Part shown: positions 52,238 through 60,928 of the stretch, in pieces | Layout: each line of letters starts with the position of its first letter | Position numbering within the stretch: the stretch's first letter is position 1 | DNA from: Streptomyces clavifer | Lineage (GTDB): Bacteria; Actinomycetota; Actinomycetes; Streptomycetales; Streptomycetaceae | NCBI GenBank assembly: GCA_014651175.1 | Contig: BMWJ01000002.1 | Coordinates: 124,001 to 188,000 of the forward strand | Direction of reading: 5' to 3' | Length of the DNA stretch: 64,000 nt | Program-made: the position numbers and the translations under genes | Notes under the pieces: generated by a model | What the model saw: only the letters and a program-made list of their open reading frames with translations | Databases searched by the model: none | Told to the model about the DNA's origin: nothing

Positions 52238-53517
52238 AACAGGTCTCCTGTCGTACGTACGGGAGCGAACCGGACGGGAAGCGCGTTCATCCCGCGCAGG
52301 AAGGCGGACGGCCGCCGCACGAGGTCCTGGGCCGGGACGGCGAGCCGGAGATCGGGCAGCCGGTCGAGGATGACCTCGATTCCGGTACGGGCGATGGTCT
52401 CGGCGATCTCCTGTGCGGGGAAGGGGCAGCGGTACTCGCCGTGGCTGAACGCCAGGTGCGCCCCGTTGCTGCCGTGCGACGCGGTGCCGGGCCCCAGCTC
52501 CTGGCGTATCAGGGGGTCGGTGTTGGCCGCGCCCAGACCCAGCAGGAGCATGTCCCCGGCCTTGATGGTCCGCCCGCCGAGCTGTGTGTCGCGGACCGCC
52601 CACCGGCCGGCGAGGATCTGGGTGGGGCTCTCCTCCCAGAGGACCTCGTTCATCGCGTCGCCGATGCTGCGCCGGCCGCCGGCGAGCGATTCGGCGAACT
52701 GGTCCTCGGTGAGCATGAGGCGCAGGGAGTTGCTGATCCAGTCGGCGGTGGTGAGGTGGCCCGCCGCCGTGATGGCCATCAGGTCGAGCGCGTACTCCTC
52801 GTCCGTGAAGGGTTCGGGGTCGGCGAGCATCCGCGAGGTGACGTCGTCGCCGGGCTCGGCCCGCTTGACCGCGACGAGCCGCCGCATGTGCGCACCGAAC
52901 CGCCCGTACGCCTCCTGGGCCCCGGGGCCCCCGTCGGCCAGGTCCTTCAGGACCCGGGCGATGTCCGCGCCCTCCGCGTCGGGGAACCCGACGAGGCGGG
53001 CGAGGACGAGCACGGGCAGCGGCTCGGCGAAGTCGGCGACGAGATCGGCCGAACCCCGGCCGCAGATGTCGTCGACGAGCCGGTCGGCGAGCTGCTCGCA
53101 GTGCCCTCGGATCTCGAACGGGTCCACGCCCTCCAGCGCGGGCACCACCATCTCGGAGTGCCGCCGGTGCTCGGCGCCCGCGGTGAAGTAGATGGACGGC
53201 ATGGGCCGCCCCACCATGGGCAGGAGCGGCCAGTCCTCGGGTACGTGCTCCCACTGGTTCCACAGCCCGACGTCCCGCGGGAAGAGCTCGCCGTCGCTGG
53301 TGACCTGGTGGACCTCCCGGTAGCCGACGACCAGCCAGGCCGGAAACCCTCCGGCGAGCTCGACCGGAACCACGGACCCGTACGCGTGGCGCATCGTCCG
53401 GTACAGGGCCTGCGGGTCGGTGGTGAAATCCGGTCCGCCGAGCTGCACGGGGGCGGTGGCGGCGTGCGCGGGGCAGCCGCCGGACGCGGGCACGGCGGAT
53501 AAGGAAGGGCTCGTCAT
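52234..53517 (-). CDS. Cytochrome P450, CYP157-like, without ExxR
   Basis: The 427-residue P450 has I-helix TAAGHLTTADW and haem loop FSHGEYRCPF with Cys364. The K-helix motif reads Glu291-Val-Leu-Trp294 instead of ExxR, so the otherwise near-invariant arginine is a tryptophan. A non-canonical ExxR is a known trait of CYP157 in S. coelicolor. The haem-loop glycine after Cys-Pro is also absent. ATG 53517 with AGGAG nine bases upstream was chosen over the start at 53559. It is coupled to the CYP154-like gene. The substrate is unknown. Confidence 0.88.
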   Translation of the reverse strand: MTSPSLSAVPASGGCPAHAATAPVQLGGPDFTTDPQALYRTMRHAYGSVVPVELAGGFPAWLVVGYREVHQVTSDGELFPRDVGLWNQWEHVPEDWPLLPMVGRPMPSIYFTAGAEHRRHSEMVVPALEGVDPFEIRGHCEQLADRLVDDICGRGSADLVADFAEPLPVLVLARLVGFPDAEGADIARVLKDLADGGPGAQEAYGRFGAHMRRLVAVKRAEPGDDVTSRMLADPEPFTDEEYALDLMAITAAGHLTTADWISNSLRLMLTEDQFAESLAGGRRSIGDAMNEVLWEESPTQILAGRWAVRDTQLGGRTIKAGDMLLLGLGAANTDPLIRQELGPGTASHGSNGAHLAFSHGEYRCPFPAQEIAETIARTGIEVILDRLPDLRLAVPAQDLVRRPSAFLRGMNALPVRFAPVRTTGDLL

Positions 53518-53939
53518 CGTACGGACTCCTGGGGAGACGGCTTCGCGCGTTGCGGCCATACGATCAACGCGCGACCACTATAAGGAGGTTGGGTGAAGCA
53601 TTGGGCGTCTCTCACGCCCATTTCCCGCCTGTTTACGATCACATCGGTGTGGTGTGGCTCACGGGAACCCTGCCTCCGCGCCGGAGGCACAGAGAGGGCG
53701 AGGTGTGACGGGTAGGAAGATCGATAACGCGGCGGGGGCACGGATCAGGGCGGGCGGCCACGTGGCGTTCGGCCAGCTCCACGAGGGAGTGCGCGCGTGA
53801 AGGCGGGCCACCACCCCACCTACCGGCCGGGGGTGAATGGACGCCGCGGACAGGGAACTCCACCGTGTGAAGGTCTGCCAAGGAATGGTCGGGTTTCCCG
53901 ATCCGGCCTTGCGGGTGCTGCTCACCCCTGGATAACTGA
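53518..53939. promoter_or_regulatory. Divergent promoter region of the P450 pair and YceI gene
   Basis: These 422 bases hold no convincing gene. On the minus strand TATAGT (53582-53577), about 60 bases upstream of the CYP157-like start, is a good -10 box without a clear -35. A short inverted repeat GGGCGTC/GACGCCC-like element lies near 53603-53620. Confidence 0.4.
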
Positions 53940-54581
53940 ATGATCATGAACCTCTTCAGCCGTAGTTCCACGCTCCGACGCCCAGCGGCACCGGCCGACG
54001 CGGCGGCCCCCACCGGCGTGGTGGCGCCGGATCCGGCCCTGGCGGCCCTCACCGGGGAGTGGATGATCGACCCCGCGCACAGCAGGATCGGATTCTCGGT
54101 GCGGCACGCCATGGTGACGACGGTGCGCGGCTCCTTCGCGGAGTACGAGAGCCGCCTGTTCTTCGACGGCCGGGACCCGTCCCGTTCCAGGGCCGAGATC
54201 GCGCTGGCCACCGCGAGTGTCGACACCGGGGTGGAGCAGCGTGACGCCCATCTGGTCGGCCGCGACTTCCTGGACGCCGGCAGGCACCCGCGGATCACCT
54301 TCACCAGCACCGCTGTGCAGCTGGCGAGCAAGGAGGTCTACCGCATGACCGGCGACCTCACCATCAGGGGAACGACCCGCCCCGTGGTCCTGGACCTCAC
54401 CTACATCGGCCATGTCACCGACCCGTTCGGATACGAACGGGTCGGCTTCGACGGGACCACCACCATCAACCGTTCCGACTGGGGTCTGACGTACAACGCC
54501 AGGCTGGCCGAGGGCGGGGCCATGGTGAGCGAGAGGCTCCGCCTCCAGTTCGACATCGCCGCCATCCGCGCCACGGGCTGA
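53940..54581 (+). CDS. YceI-family protein
   Basis: The 213-residue protein has a lipocalin-like YceI barrel: GEWMIDPAHSRIGFSVRHAMVTTVRG, then VEQRDAHLVGRDFLDAGRHP, then MTGDLTIRGTTRPV and NRSDWGLTYN. Family members bind isoprenoid or other amphiphilic lipids. The N-terminal 40 residues are Ala/Pro-rich with no signal peptide, so it is probably cytosolic. ATG 53940 and ATG 53946 are both possible. It is single and convergent with the PL6-like gene. Confidence 0.9.
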   Translation: MIMNLFSRSSTLRRPAAPADAAAPTGVVAPDPALAALTGEWMIDPAHSRIGFSVRHAMVTTVRGSFAEYESRLFFDGRDPSRSRAEIALATASVDTGVEQRDAHLVGRDFLDAGRHPRITFTSTAVQLASKEVYRMTGDLTIRGTTRPVVLDLTYIGHVTDPFGYERVGFDGTTTINRSDWGLTYNARLAEGGAMVSERLRLQFDIAAIRATG

Positions 54582-54605
54582 CCCCGCCACGTCGAGCGAC
54601 GACTC

Positions 54606-54632
54606 CCCCGCCCGAAGGACTGCCGGGCGGGG
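54606..54632. terminator. Terminator between convergent YceI and PL6-like genes
   Basis: CCCCGCCCG (54606-54614) pairs with CGGGCGGGG (54624-54632) around a nine-base loop, 14 bases before the PL6-like stop on the other strand. Confidence 0.7.
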
Positions 54633-54646
54633 TCGAAGTGTGGGGC

Positions 54647-56077
54647 TCAGGCAGCGTTCGGCCCCACGTCCGCCGCGGTGAGCGGCCGACGCAGCGGTGC
54701 CTGGACGCTGTACTGGTCCGCGCCGGTGTCGCGTGCGGCGCCCCGTGCGTGACCGTCGAGGTCCTGGGTGACCGATCCGAGCCCGGAGGACGCCGCGCCG
54801 ATCGCCGGGCTGCCCGGAGACAGCCGGTGGACCCCGTCGGATTCCAGGCGCAGGAGCGGGTCGGCCCGGGTGTAGCCGGACGAGGGGATGTCCCCCGGCA
54901 GTGCCGCTCCCCAGAGGAGATTGCTCCGCCACGTGACTCCGGCGCCCAGGCCGGCCTGGACGAGGCCGCCGGACTGGGCGACGAGGAGGTTGTCCGCCAC
55001 CGACACGTCCTGCGGGAGGTGGGGGCGGTCCGTGCCGCTGTCCCCGGAGAGGGTGGTCCTGTTGTTCAGCAGTGTGTTGTGCACGATCAGCGTACGGTCG
55101 CAGGCGTCGTTCCCGCGGCGCTCGTCCGCCGTCTCGCCCGCGTGGTGGTCGCGGGTGCTGCCGCTGCCGATGACCAGGGCGCGGCCGGTGAGGGCGTACA
55201 GGTAGTTGTTGGCGACCACGTGGTCGTTGCCGTACAGCCGCAGGCCGTTGACACCGCCCAGGAGGTGGTTCCCCTCCACGGTGGTGCGGTTGCCGTGGCG
55301 CAGCACGATGCCGCCGACGCTGTCGCGGATGGTGTTGTACCGGACTGTGTTGTCGCTGGACTTCACCGAGATGGCCTCGGGATCTCCGTCGCACCGTTCG
55401 AACAGGTTGTACTCGACGACGCCGTGGGCGCTGCTGAGGGCCCGGCTGCTGACGCCGAGGCGGATGGGCTCTCCGCCGTTGCCGCCGCTGTAGCTGTGGT
55501 CGGAGAAGTGGTTGCGCAGGACCTGCAGCCGCTGGGCCATGGCCGTGCTCCCGGGCCCGTCGGCCACGAGGTAGCAGCCGGCCGTCGTCTTGGACCGGAA
55601 GCGGTTCCGGTCCACCTTGGTGTCGTCGCCCCGCACCACGACCCAGTCGAGGTCGGTGTCGTCGGCGAACTCCAGGGTGTTCCGGGTGAGCCGGATCCCG
55701 GTACACGTGGCCGGGACCTCCAGGGTGACGCTCTGGCGCAGGGTGAAGCCGCTGAGGGTGACGTGGCTGGAGTTGCCGAGGACGAAGCTCCGCTCACCCT
55801 TCAGGACCGCGCCGCCACGCGACTGGGAGACGATCGTGATGGGGGCGGCACTCGTGCCGTTCCGGCCCGAGACGGTGACGGCCTTCCCCGCCGGCACGGT
55901 GTAGGTGCCGTCGGCGACGACGATCCGGTCACCCGGCAGGGCCTTGTCGATGGCTTTCTGCAGGGCGTCGAGGGAAGTGACCGTGGTCGTGGTGGCGGCG
56001 GTGGCGCTGGGGAGCGGCAGCAGTGCGGCGGATGCCGCGGCCAGGGCCGCCCCTCCCAGGAAGGTACGTCGTCTCAT
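54647..56077 (-). CDS. Secreted PL6-type polysaccharide lyase
   Basis: The 476-residue right-handed beta-helix protein belongs to the chondroitinase B/alginate lyase family. GGNGGEPIRLG supplies the calcium-site residues. The Bronsted pair is predicted as Lys239 in ISVKSSDN and Arg260 in VLRHGNR, the same spacing of 21 as in characterised PL6 enzymes. A Tat-like signal (RRRTFLGGAA) directs export. The substrate could be alginate, a glycosaminoglycan or another uronic polymer. In this plant-polymer region a uronate-containing hemicellulose or soil alginate is possible. GCAGGAG precedes the ATG. Confidence 0.88.
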   Translation of the reverse strand: MRRRTFLGGAALAAASAALLPLPSATAATTTTVTSLDALQKAIDKALPGDRIVVADGTYTVPAGKAVTVSGRNGTSAAPITIVSQSRGGAVLKGERSFVLGNSSHVTLSGFTLRQSVTLEVPATCTGIRLTRNTLEFADDTDLDWVVVRGDDTKVDRNRFRSKTTAGCYLVADGPGSTAMAQRLQVLRNHFSDHSYSGGNGGEPIRLGVSSRALSSAHGVVEYNLFERCDGDPEAISVKSSDNTVRYNTIRDSVGGIVLRHGNRTTVEGNHLLGGVNGLRLYGNDHVVANNYLYALTGRALVIGSGSTRDHHAGETADERRGNDACDRTLIVHNTLLNNRTTLSGDSGTDRPHLPQDVSVADNLLVAQSGGLVQAGLGAGVTWRSNLLWGAALPGDIPSSGYTRADPLLRLESDGVHRLSPGSPAIGAASSGLGSVTQDLDGHARGAARDTGADQYSVQAPLRRPLTAADVGPNAA

Positions 56078-56743
56078 GGGTCACTCCTGCGGTGTGCGAA
56101 GAGGGGCGGCACGTGTGCTCACGGCGTCGCCCCGGTGGCCGGACGGTCCCACTGTCCCGGGCGCCGCTGACGTCCGGCTCACGTACGGCTGACGTCCTGT
56201 CGGACCGGACACCGCGGTCCCACCGGCGGAGGGCGCGGGCCGGTCGTCCCTCCGGCACGCCGCGCCCGCTGCGGCATGCCGTGCCCGCTCCGGTGGGCCC
56301 CTTGGCCTCCGCCGTATGCCCAGCTGTATGGCGAGCGGACTCCTCGCGACGATCACCCGGCCCCGGGAGCGGCGCTCTCGCGGACGACGACGCCCACCGC
56401 CTCGGTGCGGGGTGTCCGAAACCGGTGGGTCCCACCCCTACCGGGAGTCCGCGCTGGAGTGGTAGCGGGGTGGACAGGGTGCCGTACCCGTGTTGTCATG
56501 CTGCACGCACCAAAATTTCCAACGTAGTACAAGACCCCGCCCTCCTGACTGGCACCCAGCCCTCCGACCGGCCCGCCCCACAGGGCTGCGGTCGTCCGCG
56601 ACGAGCGCACGCGCCCCGGGCCACGCCGAACGCACGCGCGCCACAGTCACCGGGCCGTCGCCCGCTCCACCCGCGACACAGCCCGCCGCTCACCGCCCCG
56701 CCGGCATTCCGCCCAGCCGCTTGCCGAGCGCCTCGTCCCGCCG
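56078..56743. other. Divergent intergenic region
   Basis: This is a gap of more than 650 bases between the divergent PL6-like and GH43 genes. No frame encodes a recognisable protein. The only AT-rich island is near 56508-56532 (CCAAAATTTCC, then GTAGTAC), a possible promoter for either side. Otherwise the composition is uniform. Confidence 0.5.
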
Positions 56744-56755
56744 GACAACGTTGTC
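56744..56755. promoter_or_regulatory. LacI-type operator before the GH43-CBM42 gene
   Basis: The perfect 12-bp palindrome GACAACGTTGTC has the central CG and spacing typical of LacI-family operators. It lies 28 bases before the ATG and just before the AAGGAG ribosome site. It differs from the xyloglucan-locus operator, which implies a different repressor encoded outside the window. Confidence 0.6.
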
Positions 56756-56782
56756 GCACACGAGAAGGAGCCCCCAGTCCTC

Positions 56783-58741
56783 ATGCTGCGCAATATCCGC
56801 AGACTCTCCGTCATCCTGACCGCGGCCGCCCTGCTGGCCGGATTCGCACCCTCGCCCGCCGGAGCCGACGACCCGCCGCCGCCCGCCCGGACGGCCGGCG
56901 CACCGGACGCCAGCACGGCCGAGGCGGGTAATCCGATCGTCGAGGGGTGGTACGCCGATCCGGATGTCGCGGTTTACGGCGACCGCTTCTGGATCTACCC
57001 GACGACGTCCCGCAGGTACAGCGAGCAGACCTTCATGGACGCGTTCTCCTCGACGGACATGGTGAACTGGACCAAGCACCCCAAGGTGCTGGACATCGCC
57101 GACGTCGCCTGGGCCGAGTACGCGCTCTGGGCACCCGCCCCGGTGTTCCGCGACGGCAAGTACTACCTCTACTTCGCCGCCAACGACATCCAGAGCGACT
57201 CCGAGCTCGGTGGTATCGGCGTCGCCGTCGCCGACCGCCCCGAAGGGCCGTACAAGGATGCCATCGGCGGCCCGCTCGTCTCCCGGTTCCACAACGGCGC
57301 CCAGCCGATCGACCAGGACGTCTTCATCGACGACGACGGCCAGGCATACATGTACTACGGCGGTTGGGGCCACGCGAACGTCGTCAAGCTCAACCCGGAC
57401 ATGACCAGCCTCGGCACCTTCTCCGACGGATCGACCTACAAGGAGATCACTCCGGAGAACTACGTCGAGGGCTCCTACATGTTCAAGCGCGACGGCACGT
57501 ACTACATGATGTGGTCCGAGGGCGGCTGGACCGGCCCGAACTACTCGGTGTCCTACGCGATGTCGGACTCCCCCACCGGCCCGTTCAAGAAGATCGACAG
57601 GGTGCTGGCCCAGGACCCGGCCGTCGCCCGTGGCTCCGGACACAACTCGGTCGTCAACGTGCCAGGCACCGACATCTGGTACATCGTCTACCACCGCCGC
57701 CCGCTGAGCGAGACCGACGGCAACCACCGGGCCCTCGCCTACGACCGGATCGACTTCAACAGTGACGGCACGATCCGGCCGGTCACGATGAAGGTCAACG
57801 ACAACTTCGACGACGGCAACGCCGTCGGATGGCGCACGTACGGCGATGCCGACTGGACCCCGAAGGGCAGTGCCTACTCCGCCGCGTCGTCCTCCGCCGG
57901 CCTCGCCCTCCAGGACACGAACTTCTCGGATCTGGTCTACGAAGCCGACGTGACCCTGCGCCACGCCCGCAGTGAGGCGGGCCTCGCCTTCCGCGTCACG
58001 CAACCGGGCACCGGCACCGAGGGGTTCCACGGCTACTACGCCGACCTCGGCCCGAACGGTCTGGTCCTCGGCAAGGCGACCGGCGACGAGCGGACACCGC
58101 TGGCAACGGCCCGGCTGAAGGCGGCCGTCGGCACGAAGCACCGGGTGCGGATCGAGGCGACCGGATCGTCGGTCAAGGTCTACGTCGACGACATGACCAG
58201 GCCGAGGATCAGCACGACGGACACCGCCTTCGCCTCAGGCGCCAACGGCGTACACGTCACCCGGCTGTCGTCGGACACCGGACCGGCGGCCCCGAGCAGG
58301 CCCCTCGCACGCTTCGACAACGTCTCGATCCGCTCCAACGTGTTCAGCCTCGAAGCGGCCGACGCCCCGAACCGGTTCGTCCGGCACGCCTGGAGCCGCG
58401 GCCGCGTCGATGCCGATGTCACACCGCACGCAGACATGCGGTGGAAGGTCGTCCCCGGGCTCGCGGACCCCTCCGCCGTGTCGCTGGAGTCGGTCAACTT
58501 CCCAGGGCACTTCCTGCGGCAGCAGGGCGGGGAGGTGTGGATCGGCGCGCGCACCGACGACGACGCCTACCGCGCCGACGCGACGTGGCGGCGCGTCCCA
58601 GGACTCTCCGACCCGTCCCTGATGTCCTTCGAGTCCTACAGCGCACCCGGCCGCTACCTGCGACACCGCGACGACGCACTGCTGTACGTGGAGAACATCG
58701 GCGCCGCCGACCGGCCGGAAGCAACCTTCCGGGTGCGGTGA
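56783..58741 (+). CDS. Secreted GH43 enzyme with CBM42 (AbfB)
   Basis: The 652-residue protein has a signal peptide (about residues 1-30). Its GH43 propeller (about 45-345) has the triad in YADPDVAV, IDQDVFIDDDG and VEGSYMFKRDG. A beta-sandwich linker domain (DNFDDGNAVGWRTYG, about 350-515) and a C-terminal AbfB/CBM42 beta-trefoil (about 520-652; LESVNFPGHFLR; FESYSAPGRYLR) follow. CBM42 binds arabinofuranose side chains, so arabinoxylan or arabinan debranching is the likely role. It is a single gene under a LacI-type operator. Confidence 0.9.
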   Translation: MLRNIRRLSVILTAAALLAGFAPSPAGADDPPPPARTAGAPDASTAEAGNPIVEGWYADPDVAVYGDRFWIYPTTSRRYSEQTFMDAFSSTDMVNWTKHPKVLDIADVAWAEYALWAPAPVFRDGKYYLYFAANDIQSDSELGGIGVAVADRPEGPYKDAIGGPLVSRFHNGAQPIDQDVFIDDDGQAYMYYGGWGHANVVKLNPDMTSLGTFSDGSTYKEITPENYVEGSYMFKRDGTYYMMWSEGGWTGPNYSVSYAMSDSPTGPFKKIDRVLAQDPAVARGSGHNSVVNVPGTDIWYIVYHRRPLSETDGNHRALAYDRIDFNSDGTIRPVTMKVNDNFDDGNAVGWRTYGDADWTPKGSAYSAASSSAGLALQDTNFSDLVYEADVTLRHARSEAGLAFRVTQPGTGTEGFHGYYADLGPNGLVLGKATGDERTPLATARLKAAVGTKHRVRIEATGSSVKVYVDDMTRPRISTTDTAFASGANGVHVTRLSSDTGPAAPSRPLARFDNVSIRSNVFSLEAADAPNRFVRHAWSRGRVDADVTPHADMRWKVVPGLADPSAVSLESVNFPGHFLRQQGGEVWIGARTDDDAYRADATWRRVPGLSDPSLMSFESYSAPGRYLRHRDDALLYVENIGAADRPEATFRVR

Positions 58742-58808
58742 CCCGGTGACCCGGTGGGCCCGGTGACCCGGTGACCTGACGGCCGGTGACCTGACGGCCG
58801 GTGACCTG
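58741..58808. repeat. Short tandem repeats downstream of GH43-CBM42
   Basis: Degenerate ACCCGGTG units run into two full copies of the 15-mer GGTGACCTGACGGCC (58770-58784, 58785-58799) and a third partial copy. The array begins at the stop codon and leads directly into a terminator hairpin. Confidence 0.8.
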
Positions 58809-58843
58809 GTGGGCCCGGCCGGGCGGCTCCCGGCCGGGCCCAC
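58809..58843 (+). terminator. Terminator after GH43-CBM42
   Basis: A perfect 15-bp stem (GTGGGCCCGGCCGGG, 58809-58823, with 58829-58843) has a five-base loop. Beyond it an imperfect direct repeat of about 24 bases (CGGGGCCGGCCGGATCGGGT from 58848; CGGGGCCGCCGGATCGGGT from 58878) precedes the next gene. Confidence 0.8.
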
Positions 58844-58895
58844 TCCTCGGGGCCGGCCGGATCGGGTCGACCTTCTCCGGGGCCGCCGGATCGGG

Positions 58896-59180
58896 TCAAC
58901 CGAGCGCCGCCTGGCCCGTCGCCGCCGCCTCACCAGGTACATCGATGTCCTCTGCGGTGACGGACAGGAAGTAGTCGTACGCGTCGAGGTCGAGAACCAG
59001 CCCCGGCAAGGTGACCAGCACTTCGGCGTGCCTCGGTTCGACTGCGTAGACGTTGACGAACTGGCCGAGAGGACAACCGAAGAGGTCCGCCAGGAACCGA
59101 CCGCCGAGGGCGGTCACGTCCGTGTCCCCCTCGGGCAGATCCTCACCCTTGCGGTAGCGCTCGACGGCGTACCTGGTCAT
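58896..59180 (-). CDS. Hypothetical protein
   Basis: The 94-residue acidic protein of unknown function includes GGRFLADLFGCPLGQFVNVY and LPGLVLDLDAYDYFLSVT. No signal or membrane segment is present. I start at ATG 59180, dropping an Arg/Gly-rich extension. It lies 40 bases downstream of the DUF6193 gene stop on the same strand and may form a pair with it. Confidence 0.55.
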   Translation of the reverse strand: MTRYAVERYRKGEDLPEGDTDVTALGGRFLADLFGCPLGQFVNVYAVEPRHAEVLVTLPGLVLDLDAYDYFLSVTAEDIDVPGEAAATGQAALG

Positions 59181-59220
59181 CGTGTGCCCACCCCCTCCGG
59201 ACGCCGACCAAGCGTGGCGT

Positions 59221-59619
59221 TCACCCTCCCTCCGCCCCTTGCTTCCGCGTCCTGGCCTCATGAGCTGCGAGCTCTTCCGGGGTGCCCACGAAAGCACGGT
59301 CGCAGCCGGGTGGAAGACGTTCGATCACCATGGCGATGGCCTCCTGCGGTGTGGCAGCGGGACCCACGGTCTCGGTGCGGAGAGGTCCGGAGACCCAGTA
59401 GGTACCACCGACGACGGGCAGGACATAGGGAATGTCCCAGGTCCATCGTCCCCCGGTGCAGCGGCTGAAGTGCAGTTCACCCATCCCCGTCCAGGGGAAG
59501 AGGGGTCTCAGGAGGGGTTCCGCGTAGGCCGCCTCCAGGAGTTCGGGGCTGACGCGCCCGTCGTCGCGTACGGTCTGCCAACCCGCTTCGACGGCGGAGG
59601 CCGATGAGTCCTTGTCCAT
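59221..59619 (-). CDS. DUF6193-like protein
   Basis: The 132-residue protein has the pattern LLRPLFPWTGMGELHFSRCT, then WTWDIPYVLPV, GTYWVSGP and TPQEAIAMVIERLPPGC. This matches the DUF6193 family, small proteins that are frequent and often multicopy in Streptomyces and have no known activity. ATG 59619 was chosen over the longer frame because homologous sequence begins near it. It is followed by the small hypothetical gene at 58896. Confidence 0.7.
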   Translation of the reverse strand: MDKDSSASAVEAGWQTVRDDGRVSPELLEAAYAEPLLRPLFPWTGMGELHFSRCTGGRWTWDIPYVLPVVGGTYWVSGPLRTETVGPAATPQEAIAMVIERLPPGCDRAFVGTPEELAAHEARTRKQGAEGG

Positions 59620-59792
59620 ATCACCATCATGCACGCCGGGTGATCGCGGTGCTCGACCGAACGACGCCTCCGGCGGCCCCTGATCGACCATCCCCGCCTC
59701 ACCCCGTGCAGACGTCCAAGGCATCCTCAGCGCGGCGCAGTTGTCCGGCACATCGATGTCTCATCGCCGTCGGAAGGGGTACAGAGGTAAGC

Positions 59793-60068
59793 ATGGCTTT
59801 CGTGAAGCGTGTTGCTCTTGCTCCTCGTGCGGTGCGGCAGCTGCGGCGCGTCCGCTCGGTGTACGTAGCGGGGATGCTGCTGTCAGCCCTGGCCCTGCTC
59901 TCCTACGACGATTCGGCAGCAGGCGGCCGACAGACAGTGGTCGCGGGGGTCTTCCTCGCGGTGTTCGCCGGCCTCCTCACGCTGACCGCGGTGCAGCTGT
60001 GGAGGCACGGGCGGACCAAGCACTGCAGTACGGCGAAGAAGCTCGCCCCGCTCGACGTCGGCCCGTAA
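59793..60068 (+). CDS. Small membrane protein, two helices
   Basis: The 91-residue protein has a basic N-terminus (FVKRVALAPRAVRQLRRVR) and two hydrophobic helices (about 26-44 and 52-72) with a short loop. The C-terminal tail is basic. GAGGTAAG precedes the ATG. I do not recognise the family. It is convergent with the GNAT gene 30 bases away. Confidence 0.6.
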   Translation: MAFVKRVALAPRAVRQLRRVRSVYVAGMLLSALALLSYDDSAAGGRQTVVAGVFLAVFAGLLTLTAVQLWRHGRTKHCSTAKKLAPLDVGP

Positions 60069-60098
60069 CCGGCAGGCCGGCCCGGCTGCGCCTTGCCA

Positions 60099-60692
60099 CT
60101 ACCCTCGCCCGGATGCGGCACCGAGCCCGGTGGCTTCGGTCAGTACAACCGCCGGGTCCGGGCCCTGTGTCCAGTCCTGAGCGAGAAGCCCGAGCAGCAC
60201 CTCGTCCAGGAACTCACCCATGACCCAGGCCGAGGAGCGCAGCACGCCCTCACGGACGAATCCGTTGCGCTCGGCGGAGCCCAGCATCGCGGCGTTGTCC
60301 GACAGCGTGTCGATCTGGAGCCGCTGCAGGCCGCGCACGACGAAACCGTAGTGGCAGAGCACCGCGACGACGTCGGTCCCGTACCCCCGGCCGCGAAAGC
60401 ACGGCAGCAGCTGGAGTCCGATGTGCGCCGAACGGTTGTGCGTGTCGATGTTGCTCAGCACCGCGGTGCCGACCAGTGCGCCGCCGTGCAACTCCACCAC
60501 GGAGAACGGGACGTACCCATCCGCCGTGTCGTCTCCTACGAGCCGAGGGTCCTTCGAGCCGGGCTTGATCGGCCGCCACGGCCGGCCACCGGCCCGCGCG
60601 GAGTTGACCACGTCGTTGTAGAGCTCTTCCCGCAGGATCGGGATGTCGTCCTCGTGCCGGGCCCTGAGCCCGACCTTGCCGCCCTTCAGCAT
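60099..60692 (-). CDS. GNAT-family N-acetyltransferase
   Basis: The 197-residue RimJ/RimL-type acetyltransferase has the acetyl-CoA loop LLPCFRGRGYGTDVV (R/QxxGxG/A motif), the preceding strand NRSAHIGLQL and the later SDNAAMLGSAERNGFVREG. Members acetylate ribosomal protein N-termini, antibiotics or small amines. The substrate is not evident. The start MLKGGKVGLRARHEDD fits the usual first strand. It is a single gene. Confidence 0.88.
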   Translation of the reverse strand: MLKGGKVGLRARHEDDIPILREELYNDVVNSARAGGRPWRPIKPGSKDPRLVGDDTADGYVPFSVVELHGGALVGTAVLSNIDTHNRSAHIGLQLLPCFRGRGYGTDVVAVLCHYGFVVRGLQRLQIDTLSDNAAMLGSAERNGFVREGVLRSSAWVMGEFLDEVLLGLLAQDWTQGPDPAVVLTEATGLGAASGRG

Positions 60693-60928
60693 CCAAGCTT
60701 CCTACCCGACCGGGCCGGCGGGCGGCAATCCAATAAGACCCGTGCCAACGGCACCCGCTTCCCGACCCCGCTTCCCGCCCCCGGTGTCCGGCGTCGAGAT
60801 CCACCCGGCACCCCTCCCCGCCCCGAAGGCCTGACGGGCGCGCCTGGATCACCACACAGCTCTCCCCCTGCCGGACGTTCCGCCAAAGGCCCGTCCCGGC
60901 CCCGGCCTCCTCGTGGGGGCGCGGGCAG

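Noticed and set aside
56078-56782. Several open frames in the gap between PL6 and GH43 genes
   Set aside because: They are Pro/Arg/Ser-rich translations without domain patterns or good ribosome sites, typical of non-coding GC-rich DNA.
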